NCBI GenBank assembly: GCA_045614605.1
Contig: JAZLDH010000010.1
Location: forward strand, 1 to 43,915
Direction of reading: 5' to 3'
Length of the DNA stretch: 43,915 nucleotides
Origin: Onthomorpha sp937906975
GTDB taxonomy: Bacteria; Bacteroidota; Bacteroidia; Bacteroidales; P3
In this document: positions 7,942 through 16,295 of the stretch, in pieces
Numbering within the stretch: position 1 is the stretch's first letter
Layout of the letters: each line of letters opens with the position of its first letter
Notes under the pieces: model-generated
Told to the model about the DNA's origin: nothing
What the model saw: the letters and a program-made list of their open reading frames with translations, nothing else
Database searches by the model: none
Translations under genes and position numbers: made by a program

Positions 7942-8567
7942 AAGTTTATGGAATAAATGGCAATGAAACTGGAAGAACAGTTATTGTCAATGAAGAGTTG
8001 TTTGGAACTGAACCTAACGATCACGTTATTTGGTTAGCAGTTAGACAATATTTAGCTGATCAAAGACAAGGTACTCACAAATCAAAAGAACGTTCAGAAG
8101 TTTCAGGTTCTACAAAGAAATTAAAAAGACAAAAAGGTACAGGTGGAGCAAGAGCTGGTGATACAAATAGCCCTACAATAAAAGGAGGGGGACGTGTATT
8201 TGGACCAAGACCAAGAGACTATCGTTTCAAATTGAACAAAAAAGTAAAACGTTTAGCTCGTTTGTCAGCTTTGACTTATAAATCAAGAGAGAATAATATT
8301 ATAGTTGTTGAAGATTTCAGTTTTGAAGCTCCAAAAACAAAGAAAATGATAGAAATTCTTTCTGCATTGAAGGTTCAAGATAAAAAAACTCTTCTAATAA
8401 TTGATACAGTTAAAGAAAAATTCGTATCTTTGTCGGCTCGTAACCTACAAAAAGTTAATGTTATGAGTCCTGAATTAATTAATACTTATGCAGTTCTAAA
8501 TGCAAGTAAATTAGTTATTTCAGAATCAATGATTAAAGAGTTAGAAAGAGTGTGTACTAATTCTTAG
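7932..8567 (+). CDS. rplD: 50S ribosomal protein L4
   Basis: L4 lines the peptide exit tunnel with its extended loop; in gamma-proteobacteria it also represses the S10 operon. The 211 residues include KGTGGARAGDTNSPTIKGGG and RVFGPRPRDY, the conserved loop region. The ATG lies inside the end of rplC (10-base overlap), and the start gives the expected MELKVYGING N-terminus. Confidence 0.98.
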   Translation: MELKVYGINGNETGRTVIVNEELFGTEPNDHVIWLAVRQYLADQRQGTHKSKERSEVSGSTKKLKRQKGTGGARAGDTNSPTIKGGGRVFGPRPRDYRFKLNKKVKRLARLSALTYKSRENNIIVVEDFSFEAPKTKKMIEILSALKVQDKKTLLIIDTVKEKFVSLSARNLQKVNVMSPELINTYAVLNASKLVISESMIKELERVCTNS

Positions 8568-8596
8568 TTAGGAATTTTATAAGAAAGATAGAAGAA

Positions 8597-8890
8597 ATGA
8601 ACATCATTGTAAAGCCGATTATTACAGAAAAAATGACTAAAACGACAGAAATGTTTCCTAATCGTTTTGGTTTTATAGTTGATAAACGCGCAAATAAAAT
8701 AGAAATAAAAAGAGCAGTTGAAGAACTTTATGGAGTTAAAGTTGAAAGTGTGAATACAATGAATTATAGCGGAAAGAATAAATCAAGATATACAAAATCA
8801 GGATTTATTCAAGGCCGTACAGCTGCTTTTAAGAAGGCTATAGTTATGTTAGCCGAAGGTGATACAATAGATTTTTTTAGCAATATTTAA
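8597..8890 (+). CDS. rplW: 50S ribosomal protein L23
   Basis: L23 surrounds the tunnel exit and docks trigger factor and SRP. The 97 residues carry the family pattern: PIITEKMT near the start, FIVDKRANKIEIKRAVEELYGVKV (read in two parts) in the core and a basic KSRYTKSGFIQGRTAAFKKA segment. Located between rplD and rplB as usual; nine bases separate it from rplB. Confidence 0.97.
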   Translation: MNIIVKPIITEKMTKTTEMFPNRFGFIVDKRANKIEIKRAVEELYGVKVESVNTMNYSGKNKSRYTKSGFIQGRTAAFKKAIVMLAEGDTIDFFSNI

Positions 8891-8899
8891 AAATAAGAG

Positions 8900-9724
8900 A
8901 TGGCTTTAAAAAAATTAAAACCAACAACACCAGGACAACGTTTTAAAGTTGTTAGCACTTTTGAAGAAATTACTACAAATAAACCAGAAAAGTCATTGGT
9001 TTATGGTAAAAGAAAAAGTGGAGGTAGAAATAATGAAGGTAAAATGACCATGAGATACATCGGAGGTGGTCATAAGAAATTATATCGTTTTGTGGATTTC
9101 AGAAGAGATAAAGATGGAATCCCTGCTGTTGTTAAAACTATTGAATACGATCCAAACAGAACAGCTCGTATCGCATTAGTTTGCTATGCTGACGGTGAAA
9201 AGAGATATATAGTTTCTCCTCATGGCTTAAAAGTTGGTCAGACAGTAATGTCAGGTATAGGAGTTGCCCCTGAAATAGGTAATACTTTGTTGCTTAGTGA
9301 AATTCCTTTCGGAACCATGATTCACAACATAGAATTGAATCCTGGTCAAGGAGCTAAGTTGGTGCGTAGTGCAGGTTCTTACGCTCAATTGATGTCGAGA
9401 GACGGTAAATATGCAATAGTTAAGATGCCTTCTGGAGAAACCAGAATGATATTGCAATCTTGTAGAGCAACTATAGGTATAGTATCTAACGTTGAACACA
9501 ACCTTGAAATTTCAGGTAAGGCAGGTAGATCAAGATGGTTAGGTAGAAGACCAAGAACAAGAGGAGTTGTTATGAACCCAGTGGATCACCCAATGGGAGG
9601 TGGTGAAGGTCGTCAAGCAGGAGGACACCCACGTTCAAGAAAGGGTATACCAGCTAAGGGTTATAAGACAAGAGCTCCAAAGAAACAATCAAGTAAGTAT
9701 ATAGTTGAAAGACGTAAGAAATAA
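8900..9724 (+). CDS. rplB: 50S ribosomal protein L2
   Basis: L2 binds domain IV of 23S rRNA and is needed for subunit association and peptidyl-transferase activity. The 274 residues are full length. Diagnostic segments are GGRNNEGKMTMRYIGGGHK, VEYDPNRTARIAL-like IEYDPNRTARIAL, and the C-terminal NPVDHPMGGGEGR containing the conserved histidine. rpsS follows after five bases. Confidence 0.98.
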   Translation: MALKKLKPTTPGQRFKVVSTFEEITTNKPEKSLVYGKRKSGGRNNEGKMTMRYIGGGHKKLYRFVDFRRDKDGIPAVVKTIEYDPNRTARIALVCYADGEKRYIVSPHGLKVGQTVMSGIGVAPEIGNTLLLSEIPFGTMIHNIELNPGQGAKLVRSAGSYAQLMSRDGKYAIVKMPSGETRMILQSCRATIGIVSNVEHNLEISGKAGRSRWLGRRPRTRGVVMNPVDHPMGGGEGRQAGGHPRSRKGIPAKGYKTRAPKKQSSKYIVERRKK

Positions 9725-9729
9725 GAAAC

Positions 9730-10008
9730 ATGAGTCGTTCATTAAAAAAAGGACCTTATATTCATTATAAGTTAGAAAAGAAAGTTTTGTTAGCTCAAGA
9801 ACAGAACAATAAAAATACGATTAAAACATGGTCGAGAGCTTCTATGATTTCTCCCGATTTTGTAGGCTTGACTATAGCTGTTCATAATGGAAACAAACAT
9901 ATTCCTGTTTACATCACTGAGAATATGGTGGGTCATAAGTTAGGAGAATTTGCTCCTACTAGAATATTCAGAGGACATGCTGGTCAAAAAGATAAAGGTA
10001 AGAAATAA
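9730..10008 (+). CDS. rpsS: 30S ribosomal protein S19
   Basis: S19 is in the 30S head and forms bridge contacts with the 50S and a complex with S13. The 92 residues start with MSRSLKKGPY and contain RASMISPDFVGLTIAVHNGN and GHKLGEFAPTR, all diagnostic. The position between rplB and rplV is standard. Confidence 0.98.
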   Translation: MSRSLKKGPYIHYKLEKKVLLAQEQNNKNTIKTWSRASMISPDFVGLTIAVHNGNKHIPVYITENMVGHKLGEFAPTRIFRGHAGQKDKGKK

Positions 10009-10022
10009 AAATTAGTGCAGAA

Positions 10023-10466
10023 ATGGGAAAAAGAAAACGTGAGAGTGCATTAGCACGTAAAGAAGCAAAAAAGACACTATATATTGCGAAGTTGAATGAT
10101 AATCCTACTTCTCCAAGAAAAACTCGTTTAATGGCAGATGCTGTTAGAGGTCTTGATGTTGAAAAAGCGTTAGGAATTTTGCAATATAGTCGTAGAGAAT
10201 CAGCACCAAAGTTGCGTAAATTATTACTTTCTGCTATCGCAAACTGGCAAGCAAAAAATGCTGGAAAGAGAATAGAAGATAGTAACTTGTATGTAAAAGA
10301 AATATGTGTTGATGGAGGAAGACAGTTAAAGAGACTTCGTACAGCTCCTCAAGGACGTGGTTATAGAATCAAAAAGAGATCTAACCATGTTACATTGGTG
10401 TTGGGAAGTAGAGTAGAAGAAAGAGCAGCTGTTTCTGAACTTCAAACAATTGATGCTGAAAAATAA
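10023..10466 (+). CDS. rplV: 50S ribosomal protein L22
   Basis: L22 contacts all domains of 23S rRNA and its beta-hairpin reaches the exit tunnel, the site where macrolide-resistance changes occur in other bacteria. The 147 residues are longer than the E. coli protein by a basic N-terminal extension (MGKRKRESALARKEAKK) and a short acidic C-terminus. The core NPTSPRKTRLMADAVRG and RRLRTAPQGRGYRIKKRS-like RLRTAPQGRGYRIKKR are clear. Confidence 0.97.
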   Translation: MGKRKRESALARKEAKKTLYIAKLNDNPTSPRKTRLMADAVRGLDVEKALGILQYSRRESAPKLRKLLLSAIANWQAKNAGKRIEDSNLYVKEICVDGGRQLKRLRTAPQGRGYRIKKRSNHVTLVLGSRVEERAAVSELQTIDAEK

Positions 10467-10496
10467 TAGTTTGTAAAATAGTAAAATAATAATCGG

Positions 10497-11222
10497 ATGG
10501 GACAAAAAACAAATCCAATAGGTAACAGACTAGGAATTATCAGAGGTTGGGATTCTAATTGGTATGGAGGAAGAAAGTTCGAAGATAAATTAGTTGAAGA
10601 CGACAAAATAAGAAAATACTTAAACGTTCGTTTAGCAAAGGCTGGAGTCTCAAAAATATATATCGAAAGAACTTTAAAGCTAGTAACTGTAACCATCAAT
10701 ACAGCTAGACCAGGTTTAATAATAGGTAAAGCTGGTCAAGAAGTTGATAGATTAAAAGAAGAGTTAAAGAAACTTACAGATAAAGAAGTTCAAATTAATA
10801 TTTCTGAGGTTAAAAGACCTGAGTTAGATGCAGTATTAGTTGCAGCAACTGTTGCGAAACAGATTGAAGGTAGAGTTTCTTACAGAAAAGCTATTAAAAT
10901 GGCTATAACTTCAACTATGAGAGTTGGTGCTGAAGGTATAAAAGTTTCAGTTTCTGGACGTATAGGCGGAGCTGAAATGGCAAGAACAGAACACTACAAA
11001 GAAGGAAGAACTCCTCTACATACATTGAGAGCTGATATAGATTATGCTCAAGCAGAAGCTCACACAACTTACGGACGTATAGGCGTTAAAGTGTGGATAT
11101 GCAAAGGTATGGTATATAACAAGAGAGAATTAGTTCCTTCTACAGTTGGAGGTAATCTTAAAGAAAATAATAGAGCAGGACAACGTTCAATGATGGGACA
11201 ACGTCCTCGTAGAAAAAAGTAG
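10497..11222 (+). CDS. rpsC: 30S ribosomal protein S3
   Basis: S3 lies at the mRNA entry of the 30S subunit and contributes to mRNA unwinding. The 241 residues hold an N-terminal MGQKTNPIGNRLG, a KH domain with GLIIGKAGQEVD (about residues 75-86), and the C-terminal domain with GRIGGAEMARTE and YGRIGVKVWI. It begins 30 bases after rplV and is followed by rplP. Confidence 0.98.
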   Translation: MGQKTNPIGNRLGIIRGWDSNWYGGRKFEDKLVEDDKIRKYLNVRLAKAGVSKIYIERTLKLVTVTINTARPGLIIGKAGQEVDRLKEELKKLTDKEVQINISEVKRPELDAVLVAATVAKQIEGRVSYRKAIKMAITSTMRVGAEGIKVSVSGRIGGAEMARTEHYKEGRTPLHTLRADIDYAQAEAHTTYGRIGVKVWICKGMVYNKRELVPSTVGGNLKENNRAGQRSMMGQRPRRKK

Positions 11223-11247
11223 TATTTAATAGTCAAAATAGAGTGAT

Positions 11248-11673
11248 ATGTTACAACCAAAAAAGACAAAATACAGAAAACAACAAAAGGGTAGAATAAA
11301 AGGTTTAGCTCATAGAGGACATGAGTTGGCTTTTGGAGCTTTTGGAATAAAGTCTTTGGATACTGCTTTTATCACAGGACGTCAAATAGAAGCAGCTCGT
11401 CAAGCCGTAACTCGTTATATGAAACGTGAAGGGCAAATATGGATCAGAATTTTCCCGGATAAACCTATTACAAAGAAACCTAATGAAGTTCGTATGGGTA
11501 AGGGTAAAGGAGCTCCAGAATATTTTGTTGCTAAAATTAAACCAGGAACAATGCTTTTTGAAGCAGAAGGTGTTCCATTGGAAGTAGCAAGAGAAGCTAT
11601 GAGATTAGCAGCACAAAAATTGCCAGTTATTACAAAGTTTGTAGTACGTAGAGATTACATAGAGGAAGCATAA
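11248..11673 (+). CDS. rplP: 50S ribosomal protein L16
   Basis: L16 helps organise the A-site region of the 50S. The 141 residues show MLQPKKTKYRKQQKGR, the RYMKREGQIWIRIFPDKP segment with an arginine at the position hydroxylated in some bacteria, and MGKGKGAPEYFVAKIKPG. Standard position after rpsC. Confidence 0.98.
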   Translation: MLQPKKTKYRKQQKGRIKGLAHRGHELAFGAFGIKSLDTAFITGRQIEAARQAVTRYMKREGQIWIRIFPDKPITKKPNEVRMGKGKGAPEYFVAKIKPGTMLFEAEGVPLEVAREAMRLAAQKLPVITKFVVRRDYIEEA

Positions 11674-11686
11674 CCATTAGAAAAAA

Positions 11687-11899
11687 ATGAAGAATAGTGA
11701 ATTAAAAGAACTTTCTATTGCAGAATTGCAAGAAAGGTTAGATGCAGAAAAAGTACAACTTACTAAGTTGCGTATAAATCATGCAGTATCTCCATTGGAG
11801 AATCCTAACGTTGTTAGAGAAACTCGTAGAAATGTTGCTAGAATTAATACGGAAATTAGAAGACGTCAATTATCGTCTGCGGATTCAGTAGAACAATAA
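11687..11899 (+). CDS. rpmC: 50S ribosomal protein L29
   Basis: A small helical-hairpin protein next to the tunnel exit. The 70 residues include the family pattern ELSIAELQERLDAEKVQL and NPNVVRETRRNVARINTE. The tail after RRRQL is slightly longer than in E. coli. It lies 13 bases after rplP and 18 before rpsQ. Confidence 0.96.
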   Translation: MKNSELKELSIAELQERLDAEKVQLTKLRINHAVSPLENPNVVRETRRNVARINTEIRRRQLSSADSVEQ

Positions 11900-11917
11900 A
11901 AGAATGCCTATAGCAAT

Positions 11918-12172
11918 ATGGAAAGAAATTTAAGAAAAGAAAGAATAGGTGTTGTCGTAAGCAATAAGATGGATAAATCAATCAATGTATTGGTTGAAAG
12001 AAAGGTAAAGCATCTTAAATATGGTAAATTTGTTAAGAAAACTAGCAAATTTATGGCTCATGATGAAAAAAATGAATGCGGTATAGGAGATACTGTTCGC
12101 ATTATGGAGACAAGACCTTTGAGTAAAAATAAATGTTGGAGATTAGTTGAAATAATAGAAAGAGCTAAATAA
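11918..12172 (+). CDS. rpsQ: 30S ribosomal protein S17
   Basis: An OB-fold primary 16S rRNA binding protein. The 84 residues contain KERIGVVVSNKMDKSINVLV and the GDTVRIMETRPLSKNKCW segment, both typical. The stop codon is only one base ahead of the rplN start, so these two are probably translated together. Confidence 0.97.
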   Translation: MERNLRKERIGVVVSNKMDKSINVLVERKVKHLKYGKFVKKTSKFMAHDEKNECGIGDTVRIMETRPLSKNKCWRLVEIIERAK

Positions 12173-12173
12173 C

Positions 12174-12542
12174 ATGGTACAACAAGAAACAAGATTAATT
12201 GTTGCAGACAATAGCGGAGCGAAAAGTGCACTTTGTATCAGAGTATTAGGTGGTACAAAAAGAAGATATGCTTCCGTAGGTGACAAGATTGTCATAGCAG
12301 TGAAAGATGCAATCCCTTCAGGAAATGTTAAGAAGGGCTCTGTATCGAAAGCAGTAGTTGTTAGAACGAAAAAAGAAGTTAGAAGACCAGATGGTTCTTA
12401 TATTCGTTTTGATGATAATGCTTGCGTTTTGTTAAACGCTAATGATGAAATGAGAGGAACACGTATTTTTGGACCAGTAGCAAGAGAGTTGCGTGATAAA
12501 CAATTTATGAAAATTGTTTCATTGGCTCCTGAAGTGTTATAA
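12174..12542 (+). CDS. rplN: 50S ribosomal protein L14
   Basis: L14 forms intersubunit bridges at the 50S interface. The 122 residues begin MVQQETRLIVADNSGAK and include IRVLGG, VVVRTKKEVRRPDGSYIRFDDN and GTRIFGPVARELR, a near-textbook pattern. First gene of the spc-type half of the cluster. Confidence 0.98.
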   Translation: MVQQETRLIVADNSGAKSALCIRVLGGTKRRYASVGDKIVIAVKDAIPSGNVKKGSVSKAVVVRTKKEVRRPDGSYIRFDDNACVLLNANDEMRGTRIFGPVARELRDKQFMKIVSLAPEVL

Positions 12543-12559
12543 CGCAAAAAAGTAAGAGT

Positions 12560-12877
12560 ATGAAATTGCATGTAAAAAAAGGAGATACTGTAAAAGTATT
12601 AGCAGGTAACGATAAAGGAAGTACAGGCAAAGTATTGGTAGTATATCCAAAAGATAATCGTGCCATCGTTGAAGGATTAAACAAAATAAAAAAACATACA
12701 AAACCTAATCCAAAAAACACACAAGGTGGTATAGTTGAAAAGGAAGCTCCAATACATATTTCTAATCTTATGGTTGTTGATTCAAAAGGAAAAGCAACAA
12801 GAATTGGAAGAAGATTAGATGAAAAAACAAATAAATTAGTTCGTTATTCTAAAAAATCAGGGGAGGTAATAAAATAA
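12560..12877 (+). CDS. rplX: 50S ribosomal protein L24
   Basis: An assembly initiator of the 50S with a KOW motif (KGDTVKVLAGNDKGSTGKV, about residues 6-24). At 105 residues it is normal. The last base of the stop codon is the A of the rplE ATG (TAATG), so translation of L24 and L5 is likely coupled. Confidence 0.97.
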   Translation: MKLHVKKGDTVKVLAGNDKGSTGKVLVVYPKDNRAIVEGLNKIKKHTKPNPKNTQGGIVEKEAPIHISNLMVVDSKGKATRIGRRLDEKTNKLVRYSKKSGEVIK

Positions 12878-13440
12878 TGGGATACGTGCCTAGATTAAAA
12901 CAAAAATATAGAGACGAGATAGTATCTGTATTAATGAAGGAGTACGGTTATAAAACTGAAATGCAAGTACCTCGTTTAGAAAAAATATCTTTAAACCAAG
13001 GTTTAGGTAGAGCAGCTATTGCTGATAAAAAAGTGATCGATAAAGGAGTTGAAGAAATGACTTTGATTGCAGGTCAAAAAGCAGTAGCAACTAGATCTAA
13101 AAAAGATATTTCTAATTTCAAATTAAGAAAAGGTATGCCTATTGGAGTTAGAGTAACACTAAGAGGCGATAAAATGTACGAATTTCTTGATAGATTGATT
13201 TCTGCTTCAATTCCTAGAATCAGAGATTTTAGAGGTATCAATGACAAAGGATTTGATGGAAAAGGTAATTTTTCATTTGGTATTACAGAGCAAATCATAT
13301 TTCCTGAAATAGATATAGATAAAATCAATAGTATTCAAGGAATGGATATAACTTTTGTAACATCAGCAAATACTGACAAAGAAGCTTTATCATTATTGAA
13401 GGCATTTGGCTTTCCTTTTAAAAACCAAAATAATTTGTAA
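12877..13440 (+). CDS. rplE: 50S ribosomal protein L5
   Basis: L5 binds 5S rRNA and contacts P-site tRNA. The 187 residues contain the family motifs VPRLEKISLNQGLG, RKGMPIGVRVTLRG, IRDFRGI and GNFSFGITEQIIFPEI. It overlaps rplX by one base and precedes rpsN by five. Confidence 0.98.
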   Translation: MGYVPRLKQKYRDEIVSVLMKEYGYKTEMQVPRLEKISLNQGLGRAAIADKKVIDKGVEEMTLIAGQKAVATRSKKDISNFKLRKGMPIGVRVTLRGDKMYEFLDRLISASIPRIRDFRGINDKGFDGKGNFSFGITEQIIFPEIDIDKINSIQGMDITFVTSANTDKEALSLLKAFGFPFKNQNNL

Positions 13441-13445
13441 GAATT

Positions 13446-13715
13446 ATGGCAAAAGAATCAATGAAAGCGCGTGAGCGTAAAAGAGAAAAAATGGTAGCAA
13501 AATATGCTGCTAAAAGAAAAGCTTTATTAGAAGCAGAAGATTATGAAGGGCTTCAAAGATTGCCTAAAAATGCTTCTCCAGTAAGATTACACAATAGATG
13601 TAAATTGACAGGTCGTCCAAAAGGTTATATGCGTCAATTTGGAATTTCAAGAATTAATTTCAGAGAAATGGCTTTAGCAGGATTGATACCTGGAGTAAAA
13701 AAAGCAAGTTGGTAA
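13446..13715 (+). CDS. rpsN: 30S ribosomal protein S14, zinc-free type
   Basis: The 89-residue long form of S14 with the C-terminal HNRCKLTGRPKGYMRQFGIS and GLIPGVKKASW motifs. It lacks the CxxC pairs of the zinc-binding short form, so it belongs to the C-minus class. It acts in assembly of the 30S head with S3 and S10. Confidence 0.98.
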   Translation: MAKESMKARERKREKMVAKYAAKRKALLEAEDYEGLQRLPKNASPVRLHNRCKLTGRPKGYMRQFGISRINFREMALAGLIPGVKKASW

Positions 13716-13749
13716 GATAAAGTTAAATTTATATTAAAAAAGAAAAAAG

Positions 13750-14148
13750 ATGGTTACAGATCCAATTGCAGATTATTTAACTCGTATTAGAAATGCTTCT
13801 TCAGCAAAGCATAGAACAGTGGAGATACCTGCTTCAAAAATAAAAAAAGAAATAACAAAAATACTTTTTGACAAAGGTTATATCTTAAATTATAAGTTTG
13901 AGGACGAAACATTCCCTAAAACTATTAAGATAGCATTAAAATATCATCCATTGACAAAAGAACCAGCAATGACAAATATTCAAAGAATAAGTAGTCCTGG
14001 TTTAAGAAAATACGTAAGTGCAGAAAAATTACCAAGAGTTTTAAATGGATTAGGTATAGCAGTAATCTCTACATCAAGAGGTTTAATGACAGATAAAGAA
14101 GCGAGAGCTCTTAATATTGGTGGAGAGGTAATTTGTTACATTAGTTAA
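13750..14148 (+). CDS. rpsH: 30S ribosomal protein S8
   Basis: S8 binds the central domain of 16S rRNA and, in E. coli, represses the spc operon. The 132 residues begin with DPIADYLTRIRNA and end in the ISTSRGLMTDKEARALNIGG signature. Thirty-four bases separate it from rpsN; they show only an A-rich run. Confidence 0.98.
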   Translation: MVTDPIADYLTRIRNASSAKHRTVEIPASKIKKEITKILFDKGYILNYKFEDETFPKTIKIALKYHPLTKEPAMTNIQRISSPGLRKYVSAEKLPRVLNGLGIAVISTSRGLMTDKEARALNIGGEVICYIS

Positions 14149-14167
14149 TTTAAGAGGAGATATAATA

Positions 14168-14722
14168 ATGTCAAGAATAGGAAAATTACCAATAAATCTT
14201 CCAAGTGGAGTAAAGGTAACTGTTGATGCAAACAACGTAGTTACAGTTGAAGGTAAATTAGGAACTTTGACTCAAGAAGTTAGTCCTGCTATTTCTATAA
14301 ATGTAGAAGAAAACCAAATCACTTTGACAAGAGAATCTGATCAAAAAGATCATAGAGCTAAACATGGTTTATACAGAGCATTGTTAGCTAATATGGTAAA
14401 AGGTGTTTCTGAAGGTTTCAAAACAGTTCAAGTGGTTATTGGAGTAGGATATAAAGCACAAGTTCAAGGTCAAGTATTAGAATTATCTTTAGGATATTCA
14501 CATAATATTTTCTTTGAATTACCACCAGAAATAAAATGTGAAACAGTTTCTGAAAAAGGAAAAGATCCTCTTATCATTATGACAAGTATTGATAAGCAAT
14601 TATTAGGTCAAGTTGCGGCAAAGATTCGTTCATTACGTAAACCTGAACCTTACAAAGGAAAAGGTATCAGATTCCAAGGAGAAGTTGTACGTAAAAAAGC
14701 TGGAAAAACAGCGGCTAAGTAA
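14168..14722 (+). CDS. rplF: 50S ribosomal protein L6
   Basis: L6 stabilises the sarcin-ricin region where translation factors bind. The 184 residues show MSRIGKLPINLPSGV, the GVGYKAQVQG segment of the first domain and the C-terminal signature PEPYKGKGIRFQGE. Standard position between rpsH and rplR. Confidence 0.98.
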   Translation: MSRIGKLPINLPSGVKVTVDANNVVTVEGKLGTLTQEVSPAISINVEENQITLTRESDQKDHRAKHGLYRALLANMVKGVSEGFKTVQVVIGVGYKAQVQGQVLELSLGYSHNIFFELPPEIKCETVSEKGKDPLIIMTSIDKQLLGQVAAKIRSLRKPEPYKGKGIRFQGEVVRKKAGKTAAK

Positions 14723-14751
14723 TTTCATTAATCATTAAAATCCGTAGAAGG

Positions 14752-15105
14752 ATGGCAACTAAAAAAGAAATAAGAAGATTTAAATTGAAAATGAGGATTC
14801 GTAAGAAAGTCAGTGGAACATCTGAGCGTCCTCGTTTGACAGTATTCAGAAGTAATAAAGAAATTTATGCTCAGTTGATAGATGATGTAAAAGGAGTTAC
14901 TTTAGCATCTGCATCTACTGTAGAAAAGACTTTTGAACACAAAGGAACCAAAACAGAACAAGCAATATTAATTGGTAAAAATATCGCAGAAAGAGCAAAA
15001 TCTATAGGCATAGAAGCTGTTGTATTTGATAGAAATGGTTATCTATATCATGGTAGAGTAAAATCATTGGCTGATTCTGCAAGAGAAAATGGCTTAAAAT
15101 TCTAA
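14752..15105 (+). CDS. rplR: 50S ribosomal protein L18
   Basis: L18 binds 5S rRNA together with L5. The 117 residues include RIRKKVSGTSERPRLTVFRS, IYAQLIDDVKGVTLASAST and VVFDRNGYLYHGRVKSLAD, all typical. It lies four bases before rpsE. Confidence 0.98.
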   Translation: MATKKEIRRFKLKMRIRKKVSGTSERPRLTVFRSNKEIYAQLIDDVKGVTLASASTVEKTFEHKGTKTEQAILIGKNIAERAKSIGIEAVVFDRNGYLYHGRVKSLADSARENGLKF

Positions 15106-15109
15106 GAAT

Positions 15110-15628
15110 ATGGCAGAAGTAAACATAAAGAGAGTAAAATCAAGTGAAATCGAATTTAAAGATAAACTTGTAAGCATCAACCGAGTTACAAAAGTAACAA
15201 AGGGTGGTAGAACTTTCAGCTTTTCAGCAGTAGTTGTAGTTGGTAATGAAAATGGCGTTGTTGGATACGGCTTAGGAAAAGCTAAGGAAGTTGCGGCTGC
15301 TATTGCCAAAGGAGTTGATGATGCTAAGAAAAATCTTGTAAGAGTTCCAGTTTTAAAAGGAACAGTTCCTCACGAACAAACAGCAAAATACAGCGGAGCA
15401 AGAGTATTCTTGAAACCAGCTGCTCCAGGAACAGGAGTTATAGCAGGGGGTGCGATGCGTGCTGTTTTAGAAAGTGTTGGAGTAAAAGACGTCTTAGCAA
15501 AATCTAAGGGTTCATCTAATCCTCATAGTGTAGTAAAGGCTACAGTTGCAGCATTAATGCAAATGAGAGATCCTTATACTATTGCAAAACTTAGAGGAAT
15601 AGAAATGGATAGAGTATTTAATGGATAA
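15110..15628 (+). CDS. rpsE: 30S ribosomal protein S5
   Basis: S5 works with S4 and S12 in decoding accuracy and helps unwind mRNA. The 172 residues contain the double-stranded RNA binding part (INRVTKVTKGGRTFSFSA, about 23-40) and the C-terminal GTGVIAGGAMRAVLES and KGSSNPHSVVKAT segments. Full length. Confidence 0.98.
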   Translation: MAEVNIKRVKSSEIEFKDKLVSINRVTKVTKGGRTFSFSAVVVVGNENGVVGYGLGKAKEVAAAIAKGVDDAKKNLVRVPVLKGTVPHEQTAKYSGARVFLKPAAPGTGVIAGGAMRAVLESVGVKDVLAKSKGSSNPHSVVKATVAALMQMRDPYTIAKLRGIEMDRVFNG

Positions 15629-15639
15629 ATCTTAGTGAA

Positions 15640-15819
15640 ATGAAAGTAAAAGTAACACAAATAAAAAGTGGAATAGGTCGTCCAGCAAACCAAAAACGTA
15701 CATTAGAATCATTAGGCTTAAAGAAGATAAGACAATCTAGAGTACATGAATTGACAGCACCTATACAAGGAATGATAGCTAAGGTTAGTCATTTAGTAGA
15801 AGTAGAAGAAATTAATTAA
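15640..15819 (+). CDS. rpmD: 50S ribosomal protein L30
   Basis: A 59-codon gene between rpsE and rplO. It translates as MKVKVTQIKSGIGRPANQKR, continuing with TLESLGLKKIRQSRVHE and ending MIAKVSHLVEVEEIN. The K..SG.GRP..Q..TL..LGL pattern is the L30 signature. It is 11 bases downstream of rpsE and 23 upstream of rplO, exactly where spc operons place it. Confidence 0.96.
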   Translation: MKVKVTQIKSGIGRPANQKRTLESLGLKKIRQSRVHELTAPIQGMIAKVSHLVEVEEIN

Positions 15820-15842
15820 GAAATTGTTTAAGAGGAAATATC

Positions 15843-16289
15843 ATGAATTTAAGCACACTTAAACCTGCAGAAGGTTCTACAAAGAACTGCAAGAGAATAG
15901 GACGTGGACAAGGCTCTGGAAGAGGTGGTACTTCAACAAGAGGACACAAAGGAGCAAAATCTCGTTCAGGATATTCTCGTAAGATAGGTTTTGAAGGCGG
16001 TCAAATGCCTTTATACAGACGTTTACCAAAGTTTGGATTCAATAATATCAACAGAATAGAATACGTTGGAATAAATATTGATACATTGTCTGCTTTGGTA
16101 GAAAAAATTCAAGTTAAAGATGTAACTTTGGATTTAATGAAAGAACATGGACTAATTTCTTCAAAAGATAGAGTAAAGATTTTAGGACGCGGAGAGTTAA
16201 ATACAACAATTAATGTTACAGCACACGCATTTTCAAAAACAGCTAAGGCTGCAATTGAAGAAAAAGGCGGAGTAGCAACAACAATCTAA
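15843..16289 (+). CDS. rplO: 50S ribosomal protein L15
   Basis: L15 is a late assembly protein with a long glycine/arginine-rich N-terminal arm that penetrates the 50S. The 148 residues carry RIGRGQGSGRGGTSTRGHKG, GFEGGQMPLYRRLPKFGF and the C-terminal AHAFSKTAKAAIEEKGG motif. secY follows after six bases. Confidence 0.98.
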   Translation: MNLSTLKPAEGSTKNCKRIGRGQGSGRGGTSTRGHKGAKSRSGYSRKIGFEGGQMPLYRRLPKFGFNNINRIEYVGINIDTLSALVEKIQVKDVTLDLMKEHGLISSKDRVKILGRGELNTTINVTAHAFSKTAKAAIEEKGGVATTI

Positions 16290-16295
16290 TAACAG